NCBI GenBank assembly: GCA_045577175.1
Contig: JAZNHT010000024.1
Location: 1-58,206, forward strand
Source of the DNA: SIG701 sp045577175
GTDB taxonomy: Bacteria; Bacillota; Clostridia; Oscillospirales; CAG-272
Direction of reading: 5' to 3'
Length of the DNA: 58,206 nt
Shown: positions 9,556 through 17,714 of the stretch, piece after piece
Position numbering within the stretch: position 1 is the stretch's first letter
Layout: each line of letters starts with the position of its first letter
The notes under the pieces: model-generated
What the model was told of the DNA's origin: nothing
Seen by the model: the letters and a program-made list of their open reading frames with translations, nothing else
Database searches by the model: none
Made by a program: the position numbers and the translations under genes

Positions 9556-10080
9556 ATGGAGAACAAGCGGATTGCCATGCTGACGGGCAGCTTTGATCCC
9601 GTCACGAAGGGTCACGCCGATCTGATCGCCCGTGCGGCACGGATGTTTGATTTCGTGTACGTGGCGGTCATGTCCAACGGTGAGAAGGACTCCGCCGGAG
9701 GCGGCATGTTCACCTGCGAGGAGCGGCTGACGCTTCTCATTGAAACCTGCCGCGATCTCGCAGCGGAGGGAATCACCAACGTGCGCCCCGAGATCTGCGT
9801 CGGTCTTTCGTCCACATATGCCGCCGCACGCGACATCCGTTATATTGTGCGCGGTGCGCGCTGTGCATCCGATTTCGATTACGAATATTCTCTCGCCGCG
9901 ATCATGAAGCGGTTCGATCCCGAGCTGGAAACGGTCATTCTGCCCGCCTCCCCCGAGATCGCCTGCGTAAGTTCCACCTACGTGCGCGAGCTGCTCAAAT
10001 ACGGCTGCCCGATCGGGGACGCCATGACGGAAAGTGCCGCGGAGGCGGCTCTTGCCATCCTCGCCGAACGGGGCGAGTGA
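9556..10080 (+). CDS. coaD: Phosphopantetheine adenylyltransferase
   Basis: Fourth step of coenzyme A synthesis: 4'-phosphopantetheine plus ATP gives dephospho-CoA. 174 residues, close to the usual 160. The nucleotidyltransferase motif is GSFDPVTKGH (11-20; T/HxGH as TKGH), with RGARCASDFDYE and the ISSTYVRE-like end VSSTYVRELL. The ATG lies directly after the rsmD stop, with GGAGGAGG inside the rsmD 3' end, so the two are translationally linked. mscS follows after 40 nt. Confidence 0.96.
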   Translation: MENKRIAMLTGSFDPVTKGHADLIARAARMFDFVYVAVMSNGEKDSAGGGMFTCEERLTLLIETCRDLAAEGITNVRPEICVGLSSTYAAARDIRYIVRGARCASDFDYEYSLAAIMKRFDPELETVILPASPEIACVSSTYVRELLKYGCPIGDAMTESAAEAALAILAERGE

Positions 10081-10120
10081 ACTCTATTCAAACAGATATT
10101 TTATTTGGAGGTACAATACC

Positions 10121-10933
10121 ATGTCTATTTCCGCAATTCTCGACACCCTCGTTGCCTGGGCACTCAGCACAGGTATGAAGCTGCTCGTTTCCGTAATTAT
10201 TTTGCTTGTTTCGTTCAAGCTGATCAACTGGCTGGGCAAAAAGATCCTCGCCGACGGCGAGAAGAAGAACGCCGACAAAACGGTGCTCAAAACGTTTGTC
10301 TATGTAGGCAAGATTGCCGCAAAATGCCTGGTCGGTGTTTGTCTTGTCGGCTATCTCGGCATCGATACCAGCGGTATTACTGCGCTGATCGCTTCGCTCG
10401 GTGTATGCGTCGGTCTCGCGGTCAACGGCGCGCTGTCCAACCTCGCAGGCGGTGTGCTGATCCTGCTCACGCGCCCTTTTAAGGTGGATGATTTCATTGA
10501 AGCGCAGGGCGTTTCGGGCACGGTCACCGACATCCATATTACATACACGAACGTCGTGACGGGCGACAATAAGGTTGTACACATTCCGAACGGTGCTCTC
10601 TCCGGCGGTACAATCATCAATTATTCCGAAAAAGAAACGCGCCGCGTCGATTTTGATTTTTCAATCGCATATTCGGCTGATTTTGAGAAAGCGAAGAAGA
10701 TTGTGATGACGATTCTGGAAGCACACGAGCTTGTTTTGGAGGATCCTGCGCCGTTTGTCCGTATCGGTGCGCACGGTGCCTCCGGCTTGCAGCTCAAGGC
10801 GCGCGCATGGACAAAGAGCGCCGATTACTGGACGGTATATTTTGATGTGCTTGAAGACGTGAAGACTGCCTTTGATAAAACCGGCATCGAGATCCCGTAT
10901 AATCAGCTCGATGTTCATATAAAGAACGATTGA
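10121..10933 (+). CDS. Small-conductance mechanosensitive channel, MscS family
   Basis: 270-residue membrane channel that releases solutes on hypo-osmotic shock. Three membrane helices lie in the first 125 residues; the pore helix is the Gly/Ala-rich stretch LGVCVGLAVNGALSNLAGG, followed by the beta domain (RPFKVDDFIE, VHIPNG) and the alpha/beta C-terminal domain. ATG is preceded by TTGGAGGT. It is the last gene of the uvrC run and is closed by two strong tandem terminators. Confidence 0.93.
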   Translation: MSISAILDTLVAWALSTGMKLLVSVIILLVSFKLINWLGKKILADGEKKNADKTVLKTFVYVGKIAAKCLVGVCLVGYLGIDTSGITALIASLGVCVGLAVNGALSNLAGGVLILLTRPFKVDDFIEAQGVSGTVTDIHITYTNVVTGDNKVVHIPNGALSGGTIINYSEKETRRVDFDFSIAYSADFEKAKKIVMTILEAHELVLEDPAPFVRIGAHGASGLQLKARAWTKSADYWTVYFDVLEDVKTAFDKTGIEIPYNQLDVHIKND

Positions 10934-10941
10934 TTTGACCG

Positions 10942-10972
10942 ACAGGCGGTGCTTGGCACCGCCTGTTTTTTT
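10942..10972 (+). terminator. First tandem terminator after mscS
   Basis: Perfect 11-bp stem ACAGGCGGTGC/GCACCGCCTGT with a TTG loop and a T7 tail. Confidence 0.92.
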
Positions 10973-10979
10973 GTGCATC

Positions 10980-11007
10980 CGCCGTCCGTTTCGGACGGCG
11001 TTTTTTT
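10980..11007 (+). terminator. Second tandem terminator after mscS
   Basis: Perfect 9-bp stem CGCCGTCCG/CGGACGGCG with a TTT loop and seven T. It isolates the dcw cluster from upstream transcription. Confidence 0.92.
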
Positions 11008-11202
11008 ATGCCTGGATTTGCGGAATACATTTGTCGAAAACATATGTTCGGTGTCGTTGTTTGGTGGTTGTAAAATATACATTAACAGGGAATGATGGAT
11101 AAATTTGTATATTCAAAAAGAATGTGTGACGGGAAATAAAGGGAACAGGGGAGAAATACGAAAAAAATTTTAGAAAAATGCAAAAAATATTGTAAAAAGG
11201 TC

Positions 11203-11231
11203 TTGTGTTTTGATTCAAAAAAGTTTATAAT
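11203..11231 (+). promoter_or_regulatory. Promoter of the dcw cluster
   Basis: TTGTGT (11203-11208), 17-bp spacer, TATAAT (11226-11231), 78 bp before mraZ. The stretch from 11008 to the promoter is A+T-rich and holds no gene. Confidence 0.75.
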
Positions 11232-11240
11232 AATATAAAA

Positions 11241-11270
11241 GTGGTGCGCTTGCCCATGATTGTGGTGGGG
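11241..11270 (+). promoter_or_regulatory. Candidate MraZ operator
   Basis: Direct repeats GTGGTG (11241-11246) and GTGGTGGGG (11262-11270) start 21 bp apart, two helical turns, just after the mraZ promoter. MraZ is known to bind tandem GTGG/TGGG-type boxes at its own promoter. A GTGCGCT/AGCGCAC inverted pair (11244-11250, 11274-11280) overlaps them. Confidence 0.55.
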
Positions 11271-11308
11271 AGTAGCGCACAAATCTCACGAAAGGGGGAA
11301 CGGATGCC

Positions 11309-11728
11309 ATGCTGATGGGCAAGTTCACGCATAATCTTGATGCGAAAAACAGACTCTTTATTCCGGCAAAACATCGCGAGCAGCTTGGCGATTCGTTTGT
11401 CATTACGTGCAACGTAGACAAATGCCTATCCGTCTTCTCCATGGATGAGTGGGAGAAGTACACGAACAAAATCGCGGAGCTTCCTTCGACGCAGGCGAGA
11501 GAGATCGTGCGCTTCGTCTTTTCGAATGCCGCTGAGGTACAGCCGGACGGGCAGGGACGTGTCCTGATCCCCGCCGAGCTGATCGCCTATGCGAACATTC
11601 AGAAGGGTGCCGTCATCGTCGGTAACGGAAACCGCGCCGAGATCTGGGCGGAGGAAAGATGGAACGAGGTCAACAGCGTTGACAAGACGGAATCTCTCCT
11701 TGAGCAGATGATAAACCTCGGACTCTGA
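11309..11728 (+). CDS. mraZ: Transcriptional regulator MraZ
   Basis: 139-residue SpoVT/AbrB-fold protein that autoregulates the division and cell-wall cluster. It has two swapped-hairpin repeats, each with a DxKxR-like motif: MGKFTHNLDAKNRLFIPAKHRE at the N-terminus (ends of a 22-residue block) and AEVQPDGQGRVLIPAELI in the second half. The ATG follows AAAGGGGG. It is the first gene of the dcw cluster, and rsmH starts 38 nt downstream. Confidence 0.95.
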   Translation: MLMGKFTHNLDAKNRLFIPAKHREQLGDSFVITCNVDKCLSVFSMDEWEKYTNKIAELPSTQAREIVRFVFSNAAEVQPDGQGRVLIPAELIAYANIQKGAVIVGNGNRAEIWAEERWNEVNSVDKTESLLEQMINLGL

Positions 11729-11766
11729 TCCGATTTCAAATTTTTCACGAAGGACGGTAAGCGAAT

Positions 11767-12705
11767 ATGGAGTTTTCCCATGTCTCCGTCCTTGCGCGCG
11801 AATGTATGGAGGCACTTGACCCAGAGCGCGGCGGTGTCTTTGTGGACTGTACGGCGGGCGGCGGCGGTCACTCCTTTGAGATCGTGTCGAGACTGCCTGC
11901 GGGCAGCCGTCTGATCTGTCTCGATCAGGATGATGCGGCGATTGCCGCGTGCACCGCGAGGCTTGCTTCGTTTGCGGATCGGGTAACGGTTGTAAAATCG
12001 AATTTCTCCGAGATTGCCTCGGTGCTTGATATGCTCGGCATTGAAAAAATCGACGGTGTAATGTGGGACCTCGGTGTCTCCTCCTATCAGCTTGACGAAA
12101 AGGATCGCGGCTTTTCTTATATGGCGGAAGCACCGCTCGATATGCGCATGGATCAGTCCGCAGGGATGACGGCAGCAGATGTCGTGAACAGATACACGGC
12201 GGCAGAGCTTACGCGCATTCTCCGTGACTACGGCGAGGAAAAATTTGCGCCGCGCATCGCCTCGGCGATCGTGCAGGCGAGAGAAGCAAAGCCGATCGGC
12301 ACAACGACAGAGCTTGCCGAGATCGTGCGCGAGGCAATTCCGGCTGCCGCACGGTATAAAGAAAATCAGCACCCGGCACGCCGCACGTTTCAGGCGATCC
12401 GCATTGAGGTAAACGGCGAGCTTGCCGTCATTGCTCCGTCTATTGAGGCGGCGGTCGCACGGCTCAACCCCGGCGGTCGTGCCGCAGTGATTACGTTTCA
12501 TTCCCTTGAGGATCGCATCACGAAGCAGACGTTCGCGTCGCTCGCTTGCGGATGCACCTGTCCGTCGAATTTTCCTGTGTGCGTGTGCGGAAATACGCCG
12601 AAGATTCGCCTTCTCAGTAAAAAACCGATCCTCCCCACCGAGGAGGAGATCAAAGCAAATTCCCGTTCGCACTGTGCAAAGCTCCGCTGTGCGGAAAAGC
12701 TGTGA
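11767..12705 (+). CDS. rsmH: 16S rRNA (cytosine1402-N4)-methyltransferase
   Basis: 312-residue SAM-dependent methyltransferase acting on C1402 of the ribosomal decoding centre. Signature stretches are HVSVLARECME, the SAM loop DCTAGGGGHS, WDLGVSSYQLD and HPARRTFQAIRI, with VITFHSLEDR near the end. The C-terminal part has a CGCTCP...CVCG cysteine group, common in clostridial RsmH and possibly metal-binding. It lies second in the cluster, as in nearly all bacteria. Confidence 0.96.
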   Translation: MEFSHVSVLARECMEALDPERGGVFVDCTAGGGGHSFEIVSRLPAGSRLICLDQDDAAIAACTARLASFADRVTVVKSNFSEIASVLDMLGIEKIDGVMWDLGVSSYQLDEKDRGFSYMAEAPLDMRMDQSAGMTAADVVNRYTAAELTRILRDYGEEKFAPRIASAIVQAREAKPIGTTTELAEIVREAIPAAARYKENQHPARRTFQAIRIEVNGELAVIAPSIEAAVARLNPGGRAAVITFHSLEDRITKQTFASLACGCTCPSNFPVCVCGNTPKIRLLSKKPILPTEEEIKANSRSHCAKLRCAEKL

Positions 12706-12747
12706 CGGGAAGTGCGAAAGTATTACAATATATAAGGAGAGAACAGC

Positions 12748-13569
12748 ATGACAACGTACGGCGCAAATCAGAATTTTGCATCTACGGGAAATCCTTTGTG
12801 CGATAAGCTGAAGCGGCAGTTTGCCGCACGCGGTGTAGCAAAAACGGTTCAGTATAAGGCACCGAGCACGTCTGTCATGATCGAGCGTGTGCAGCGCGGT
12901 CTTGATCCGTACGAGAACGCACCGAATCCGCTTGCAGAAAAGCGTCCTGCCGTACCGCAGACGCAGGTGCGCAAGCCGCAACCTGTGGCTGCATCCCGTA
13001 AGGCGGAGAAAGCACCGACAGTGAAAAGCGTACCGCAGAAAACGGCGAAGCCGGCTTCGATTAAGCCGAATACCGTCGCACCGTTTGGTGCTGAGGCGAG
13101 ACGCGAGCGTTCCGCCGCAGCGGCTGCCCGCGATAAGAAGGCAAAGACCAAGCCGGAGGAAGTCCGAATTGCCCGTGCACCGTTCCCGTTTGCGGCATTG
13201 GTTATCGCGACGATCTTCACACTGATTCTGCTTTCGGTTATGTTTGCTTTCGTGCAGAATTACGAGCTCTCCGGCGAAATCGCAAAGCTCGAGGCAGAGC
13301 GCAGTGCCATGGCGCAGGAAGAACAGATTCTGAACCTCCGCCTGGAGGAAAGAGATGACATCCGCGTGATTGAGGATATTGCCGTGAATGAGATCGGCAT
13401 GGTACAAAACGATCTGGTGGAAAACCGTTTTGTGACGGTATCGGGAGGAAACCGTGTGGAGCTTTCCGAGCCGACTGAGGAAGAAACGGAAGAAAACAGC
13501 GGCGTATTTTCCGGTATGCTTTCTGCGATCGGAGAAAATTTTGCGAAGATACGAGAGTATATCGACTGA
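12748..13569 (+). CDS. ftsL: Septum protein FtsL-like, with long cytoplasmic tail
   Basis: Bitopic divisome protein expected to form a complex with DivIB and activate septal synthesis by FtsW and SpoVD. The 273 residues have a 146-residue basic, Ala/Pro/Lys-rich cytoplasmic tail, one membrane helix (147-169, FPFAALVIATIFTLILLSVM) and an external coiled coil (about 171-205), then a Glu-rich end. The position between rsmH and spoVD and the TM-plus-coil layout support FtsL; sequence identity alone is weak. The tail is far longer than the 30-50 residues usual in Bacillota. ATG is preceded by AAGGAGAG. Confidence 0.82.
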   Translation: MTTYGANQNFASTGNPLCDKLKRQFAARGVAKTVQYKAPSTSVMIERVQRGLDPYENAPNPLAEKRPAVPQTQVRKPQPVAASRKAEKAPTVKSVPQKTAKPASIKPNTVAPFGAEARRERSAAAAARDKKAKTKPEEVRIARAPFPFAALVIATIFTLILLSVMFAFVQNYELSGEIAKLEAERSAMAQEEQILNLRLEERDDIRVIEDIAVNEIGMVQNDLVENRFVTVSGGNRVELSEPTEEETEENSGVFSGMLSAIGENFAKIREYID

Positions 13570-13587
13570 CCGACGAGAGCGAATAAC

Positions 13588-13623
13588 AACGCGGGCGTGC
13601 GCCGAGAGGCGTTCCCGCGTTTT
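13588..13623 (+). terminator. Imperfect hairpin between ftsL and spoVD
   Basis: AACGCGGG pairs with CCCGCGTT, with an inner CGCC/GGCG stem and GAGA loop, then only TTTT. It could be a partial terminator or attenuator that separates mraZ-rsmH-ftsL from spoVD onward. Confidence 0.45.
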
Positions 13624-13650
13624 GCAAATTTATGCTTTGCATGTCTGTAT

Positions 13651-13679
13651 GCATGTTTACGACGGGAAAATCATATAAT
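13651..13679 (+). promoter_or_regulatory. Sigma-E-like promoter of spoVD
   Basis: GCATGTT (13651-13657), 14-bp spacer, CATATAAT (13672-13679). Against the Bacillus subtilis sigma-E consensus KMATATT-N14/15-CATACAHT this is 6/7 and 7/8. The embedded TATAAT lacks any sigma-A -35 at 16-18 bp. Confidence 0.55.
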
Positions 13680-13780
13680 GTATGGAAGAAAATGAAAAAC
13701 TGCAAGTGCCGCCTGAGAAAATCGCGTGCTTGCGTTTTTTCGATACATAACGGAAACGCCGAATGGCGGGAGGAGATACC

Positions 13781-16108
13781 GTGGCATCTGCCGCAAAACG
13801 AATCGACCGAAAAATTTTGCACCGCGCACTTGTGCCGCTGGTGATTTTTGCCGTGGTGGCGTGCGGACTTATCGCTGCTTTGTTCCGCCTCCAGATTCTT
13901 CAGTATGATTATTACCGCCAGGAGGTCATGGATCAGCTCACCTACGAGACGGAAGTCAATCCCGAGAGAGGGGATATTTGCGATACGAACGGAAACATTC
14001 TGGCGACGAATGCGACGGTCTATCTGGTGTTCATTTCACCGCAGGATATTATCGATGCGATGGCGGAGCTGGATGCCGCCGAGGATACAGAGGATGCTCT
14101 GTTCACATGGGCGGATGCCGACGGCACCTCGTATACGGATATTCCGATGAATCAATTGATCGCCCGCGCGCTGTCCGAGATTCTCGACGTCGATTACGAT
14201 TCCGTGATTGAGAAAGCGGCGAAGAACGGCAGACGGTACGAGGTTATCAAGAAAAACGTGGACGAAGCGACCGCCGATCGCGTGCGCGCGTTTATTTCGG
14301 AGTATGGGTTTACCAGACAAATCTACCTCCGTGCGTCGTCAATCCGCTATTATCCTTACGATACGCTCGCGGCTCACACGATCGGATTTACAAACGTGGA
14401 CGGCGAGGGTATATACGGACTGGAAGCCTACTATAATAATATTATGGAAGGAACGTCCGGCCGATACATCAAAGCGCAGGATGCGCACAATCAGGATATG
14501 CCGTTTGATTACGAAAGCTACGTCGAGGCGGAAAACGGCTACAATATCGTCACGACGATCGATATGTATATCCAGTACGAGCTTGAAAATCAGCTTAAAA
14601 GCACATATTACGAATCCGCCGCGGGCAACCGCGTGACGGGTATCGTCATGGACGTCAACACGGGCGGCATCCTCGGCATGGCAACCTATCCGCCGTTTGA
14701 TCTGAATCAGCCTTACGTGCTGGATGAAGAAAGCGCGGCGGAGCTTGCGCTTCTCGATCCCGAATCGGAGGAGTACGCCGAGACACGGATGAATCTCCTC
14801 TATACGATGTGGAAAAACAAGGCGATCACGGAGCTGTATGAGCCGGGATCGACGTTCAAAATCCTCACGACCGCGATGGGGCTGGAGGAAGGGAAGCTCA
14901 CCGATCTGAACGAATCCTTCACCTGTACAGGTGCGTATTTCGTGCAGGGCTACGGCGACATTCACTGCCATAAGCGCGTCGGACACGGTGTTCTGCCGTT
15001 TTATCAGATGCTCCAGCAGTCGTGCAATCCGACAATGATGATGCTCGCACAGCGAATCGGCACGGATACGTTCTACCGCTATTTCAATGCGTTCGGATAC
15101 GGCTCGATTACGGGCATTGATCTGCCCGGAGAAAGCCCGTCCATCATCAGCTCCTATAAAGATTTCGGCGGTGTATCCCTTGCCGTCTACGCGTTCGGTC
15201 AGACGTTCAAGACGACGCCGATGCAGCAGATCACGGCGATCGCTTCCGTGGCGAACGGCGGCTATCTCGTTACTCCGCATCTTCTCAAGGAGATCGTGGA
15301 TGACGACGGTAATGTGATCCAGTCCTACGAGACAGAGCTGCGCCGACAGGTCCTCAGTGAGGAAACGTGCGACACGATTACGTGGATTTTGGAGGACGGC
15401 GTGTCCGGCAACGGCGGCGCGAAAAATGCGTACGTCAAGGGCTATAAGGTGGCGGCAAAGACAGGTACGTCGGAAAAACGCGATAAGCTCGACGAGAACG
15501 GCGAGAAATCGTACCGTCTCGGCTCCTGCGTTGCGTATGCACCGGCGGATGATCCGCAGATTGCAGTGCTCATCGTCGTTGACGAGCCGATGCAGGGCAG
15601 TGTATACGGCAGTGTCGTTGCCGCACCGTATGTCTCCAAGCTGCTTTCGTTTGTGCTTCCGTATCTCGGCGTGCAGGCGCAGTATACGGAGGAGGAGCTG
15701 AAGCGCATCGAGATCAGCCTTTCAAACTACGTCGGCGCGACGAAGGAGGCAACAATCAACGATCTCAGCTGGCGCGGCATCCAGTATACAATCGTCGGTG
15801 ACGGCGATACGATCACGGCACAGATTCCTGCCGCCGGCGAAACAATTTTCAAGGATACCGGCAAGCTGATCCTGTATACGGGAGAGGAAACGCCGAAAAA
15901 CACAGTCACCGTTCCCGATCTGGTCGGAAAGAGTGCCGAGGCGGCAAACCGACTGCTCGTGAACGCGGGGCTGAACGTCTCCATTACCGGCGCAACGAAC
16001 GGCGATACCGCTACGGTTATCCGCCAATCCCCTGCCGCCGGCGAGGTTGTTCCCGAAGCAACCCTTGTCACCATTGAGGTGCGCCATCTCGGCTTGACCG
16101 ACGACTGA
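13781..16108 (+). CDS. spoVD: Penicillin-binding protein, SpoVD/PBP2B type with PASTA domains
   Basis: Class B transpeptidase for septal or spore-cortex peptidoglycan. 775 residues: one membrane anchor near the N-terminus (LVPLVIFAVVACGLIAALF), a PBP dimerisation domain (NPERGDICDTNG onward) and a transpeptidase domain with Ser357-x-x-Lys360 (GSTFK), Ser414-Cys-Asn and Lys560-Thr-Gly. Two PASTA repeats close it: a degenerate one near 650-705 and a clear one from VTVPDLVGKSAEAA. GTG at 13781 is preferred to the ATG at 13763 because GGGAGGAG is 7 nt upstream of the GTG. Only one such PBP is present ahead of murE, so it may serve both division and sporulation; a sigma-E-like promoter precedes it. 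Confidence 0.92.
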   Translation: MASAAKRIDRKILHRALVPLVIFAVVACGLIAALFRLQILQYDYYRQEVMDQLTYETEVNPERGDICDTNGNILATNATVYLVFISPQDIIDAMAELDAAEDTEDALFTWADADGTSYTDIPMNQLIARALSEILDVDYDSVIEKAAKNGRRYEVIKKNVDEATADRVRAFISEYGFTRQIYLRASSIRYYPYDTLAAHTIGFTNVDGEGIYGLEAYYNNIMEGTSGRYIKAQDAHNQDMPFDYESYVEAENGYNIVTTIDMYIQYELENQLKSTYYESAAGNRVTGIVMDVNTGGILGMATYPPFDLNQPYVLDEESAAELALLDPESEEYAETRMNLLYTMWKNKAITELYEPGSTFKILTTAMGLEEGKLTDLNESFTCTGAYFVQGYGDIHCHKRVGHGVLPFYQMLQQSCNPTMMMLAQRIGTDTFYRYFNAFGYGSITGIDLPGESPSIISSYKDFGGVSLAVYAFGQTFKTTPMQQITAIASVANGGYLVTPHLLKEIVDDDGNVIQSYETELRRQVLSEETCDTITWILEDGVSGNGGAKNAYVKGYKVAAKTGTSEKRDKLDENGEKSYRLGSCVAYAPADDPQIAVLIVVDEPMQGSVYGSVVAAPYVSKLLSFVLPYLGVQAQYTEEELKRIEISLSNYVGATKEATINDLSWRGIQYTIVGDGDTITAQIPAAGETIFKDTGKLILYTGEETPKNTVTVPDLVGKSAEAANRLLVNAGLNVSITGATNGDTATVIRQSPAAGEVVPEATLVTIEVRHLGLTDD

Positions 16109-16112
16109 CGCG

Positions 16113-16150
16113 CCTCCGGAAGTGTAAATACTCAATCACACTTCCGGAGG
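16113..16150 (+). promoter_or_regulatory. Hairpin masking the murE ribosome binding site
   Basis: Perfect 13-bp stem: CCTCCGGAAGTGT (16113-16125) and ACACTTCCGGAGG (16138-16150), 12-nt loop. The right arm contains the GGAGG that serves the murE ATG at 16157. No T run follows, so it is not a terminator. It starts 5 nt after the spoVD stop, where a terminating ribosome would open it. Confidence 0.75.
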
Positions 16151-16156
16151 TAACCT

Positions 16157-17671
16157 ATGCAGCTTTCCGCCCTTCTTTTCGGAGTCGAAACCGTCTCCGT
16201 GTGTGCCGATACGGCAAGAGAAATTCCCGACATCGTATCCGATTCCCGATTGGCGGGGAAAGATTCTCTTTTCATTTGCCTGAGCGGTACACGCCGCGAC
16301 GGGCACCGCTATATTGCGGACGCGATGGCGCGCGGCGCATACGCCGCCGTGATCCGTGCCGGAGAGAAAATGCCCGACGGTGTGCCGTATATCGCCGTGA
16401 CTGACACGCGCCTTGCCGCGGCACAGATCTGGAATAACCGTTTTGGCGATCCGACGCGCGGTATGCGTGTGATCGCCGTGACGGGAACAAACGGAAAAAC
16501 ATCCGTCGCGTATATGCTTCGCGCCATTCTGAAGGAGGCGGGGTACAAAACGGGCATGATCGGCACGGTGTCGTGCGAGAGCATCGATCGCGTGATTGAT
16601 CTCGGCGGCGGCGGTGAGCTGTCCGATACTCCTGCCGCGATGACGACACCCGATCCGCAGTATCTCTACGGTGCGGCGGCGCAGATGCAAAAAGACGGGG
16701 TAGAGGTGCTCATTTTAGAAGCGACCTCGCACGCACTCGATCAGCGGAAGCTGGACGCGATGCATATTGATCTCGCGCTCTTTACAAATCTCAGCGAGGA
16801 GCATCTCGATTATCACGGCACGATGGAGCAGTATCTCGCCGCAAAAGCGCGGCTGTTCACGCTCGCACCTGTCGGGATCATCAATGCAGGTGATCCGTAT
16901 GCCGGGCGGCTTGCGAAGCTGGCGCCGGCGTGCCGCTTTATCCGATGCGGTACGGAGGCGGAAAACGCACCCGATATGGATGCCGCCGCGATGCGGATCC
17001 GTATGCACGGCGCGGAGGGTGTCTCCTATATTTACTACGCAAAAACCGTTGTGTTCCGCGTGCGCGTTCCCGTGCCCGGACATTTTACGGTGGAAAATAC
17101 GCTCCTTGCCGCGACGGCGGCACGCAAGCTCGGGGTGGATCCCGTGACGGTGCAGGACGCACTTGCATCCTTCGGCGGTGTCGCCGGTCGGATGCAGCGT
17201 GTGGCGCTGCCGGACGCTCCGTTTACGCTCTTTATTGATTACGCGCATACCCCTGCCGCCTTGGAAACGCTGCTCAGAACGGTGCGCACCGTGCGCGGAC
17301 GGGGACAGAAAATCACCCTTTTGTTCGGGTGCGGCGGTGACCGCGATCCGGGCAAGCGCCCCGTCATGGGGAAAATCGCGTCCTCCCTTGCCGATTTCGT
17401 GATTCTCACGGCGGACAACAGCCGTACAGAGAGCACGGCGAAAATCCTCAAGGAGATTCTCCGCGGGATAAATCGGGAAAGACCGCATACCGTGATTCCC
17501 GACCGCCGCGAGGCGATCGGATATGCCATAAGTCAGGCGCGGGCAGGGGAGATTCTCCTGTTTGCAGGCAAGGGACACGAAACATACGAAATCACTGCCG
17601 AGGGGAAATTCCCCTTCGACGAAGCAGAGATCGCACGTGCCGCATGGACGGCACGGCAAAGCAGACGATAA
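16157..17671 (+). CDS. murE: UDP-MurNAc-tripeptide synthetase (MurE)
   Basis: Cytoplasmic ligase that adds the third stem amino acid to UDP-MurNAc-L-Ala-D-Glu. 504 residues. The ATP loop is TGTNGKTS (109-116), followed by TTPDP and HLDYHGT of the central domain and the GKGHETYE near the end. The residue-selecting motif, DNPR in meso-diaminopimelate enzymes, reads DNSR here (420-423): the Asn and Arg that bind diaminopimelate are kept and Pro is replaced by Ser. I therefore predict a meso-DAP ligase, less surely than usual. The ribosome site lies inside the hairpin at 16113-16150. murF begins 43 nt downstream. Confidence 0.93.
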   Translation: MQLSALLFGVETVSVCADTAREIPDIVSDSRLAGKDSLFICLSGTRRDGHRYIADAMARGAYAAVIRAGEKMPDGVPYIAVTDTRLAAAQIWNNRFGDPTRGMRVIAVTGTNGKTSVAYMLRAILKEAGYKTGMIGTVSCESIDRVIDLGGGGELSDTPAAMTTPDPQYLYGAAAQMQKDGVEVLILEATSHALDQRKLDAMHIDLALFTNLSEEHLDYHGTMEQYLAAKARLFTLAPVGIINAGDPYAGRLAKLAPACRFIRCGTEAENAPDMDAAAMRIRMHGAEGVSYIYYAKTVVFRVRVPVPGHFTVENTLLAATAARKLGVDPVTVQDALASFGGVAGRMQRVALPDAPFTLFIDYAHTPAALETLLRTVRTVRGRGQKITLLFGCGGDRDPGKRPVMGKIASSLADFVILTADNSRTESTAKILKEILRGINRERPHTVIPDRREAIGYAISQARAGEILLFAGKGHETYEITAEGKFPFDEAEIARAAWTARQSRR

Positions 17672-17714
17672 GACAGACACGCATCCGGACGGATGCAAAG
17701 CGGAAGGAAAGAAC

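Noticed and set aside
11599..13407. 602-codon minus-strand frame over rsmH and ftsL
   Set aside because: Runs across two well-supported plus-strand genes and has no motif or start signal.
13674..13679. Perfect TATAAT before spoVD as a sigma-A -10
   Set aside because: No -35 at 16-18 bp; the wider context fits sigma-E much better.
16113..16150. Terminator between spoVD and murE
   Set aside because: The stem is strong but no T run follows, and the right arm is the murE ribosome site.
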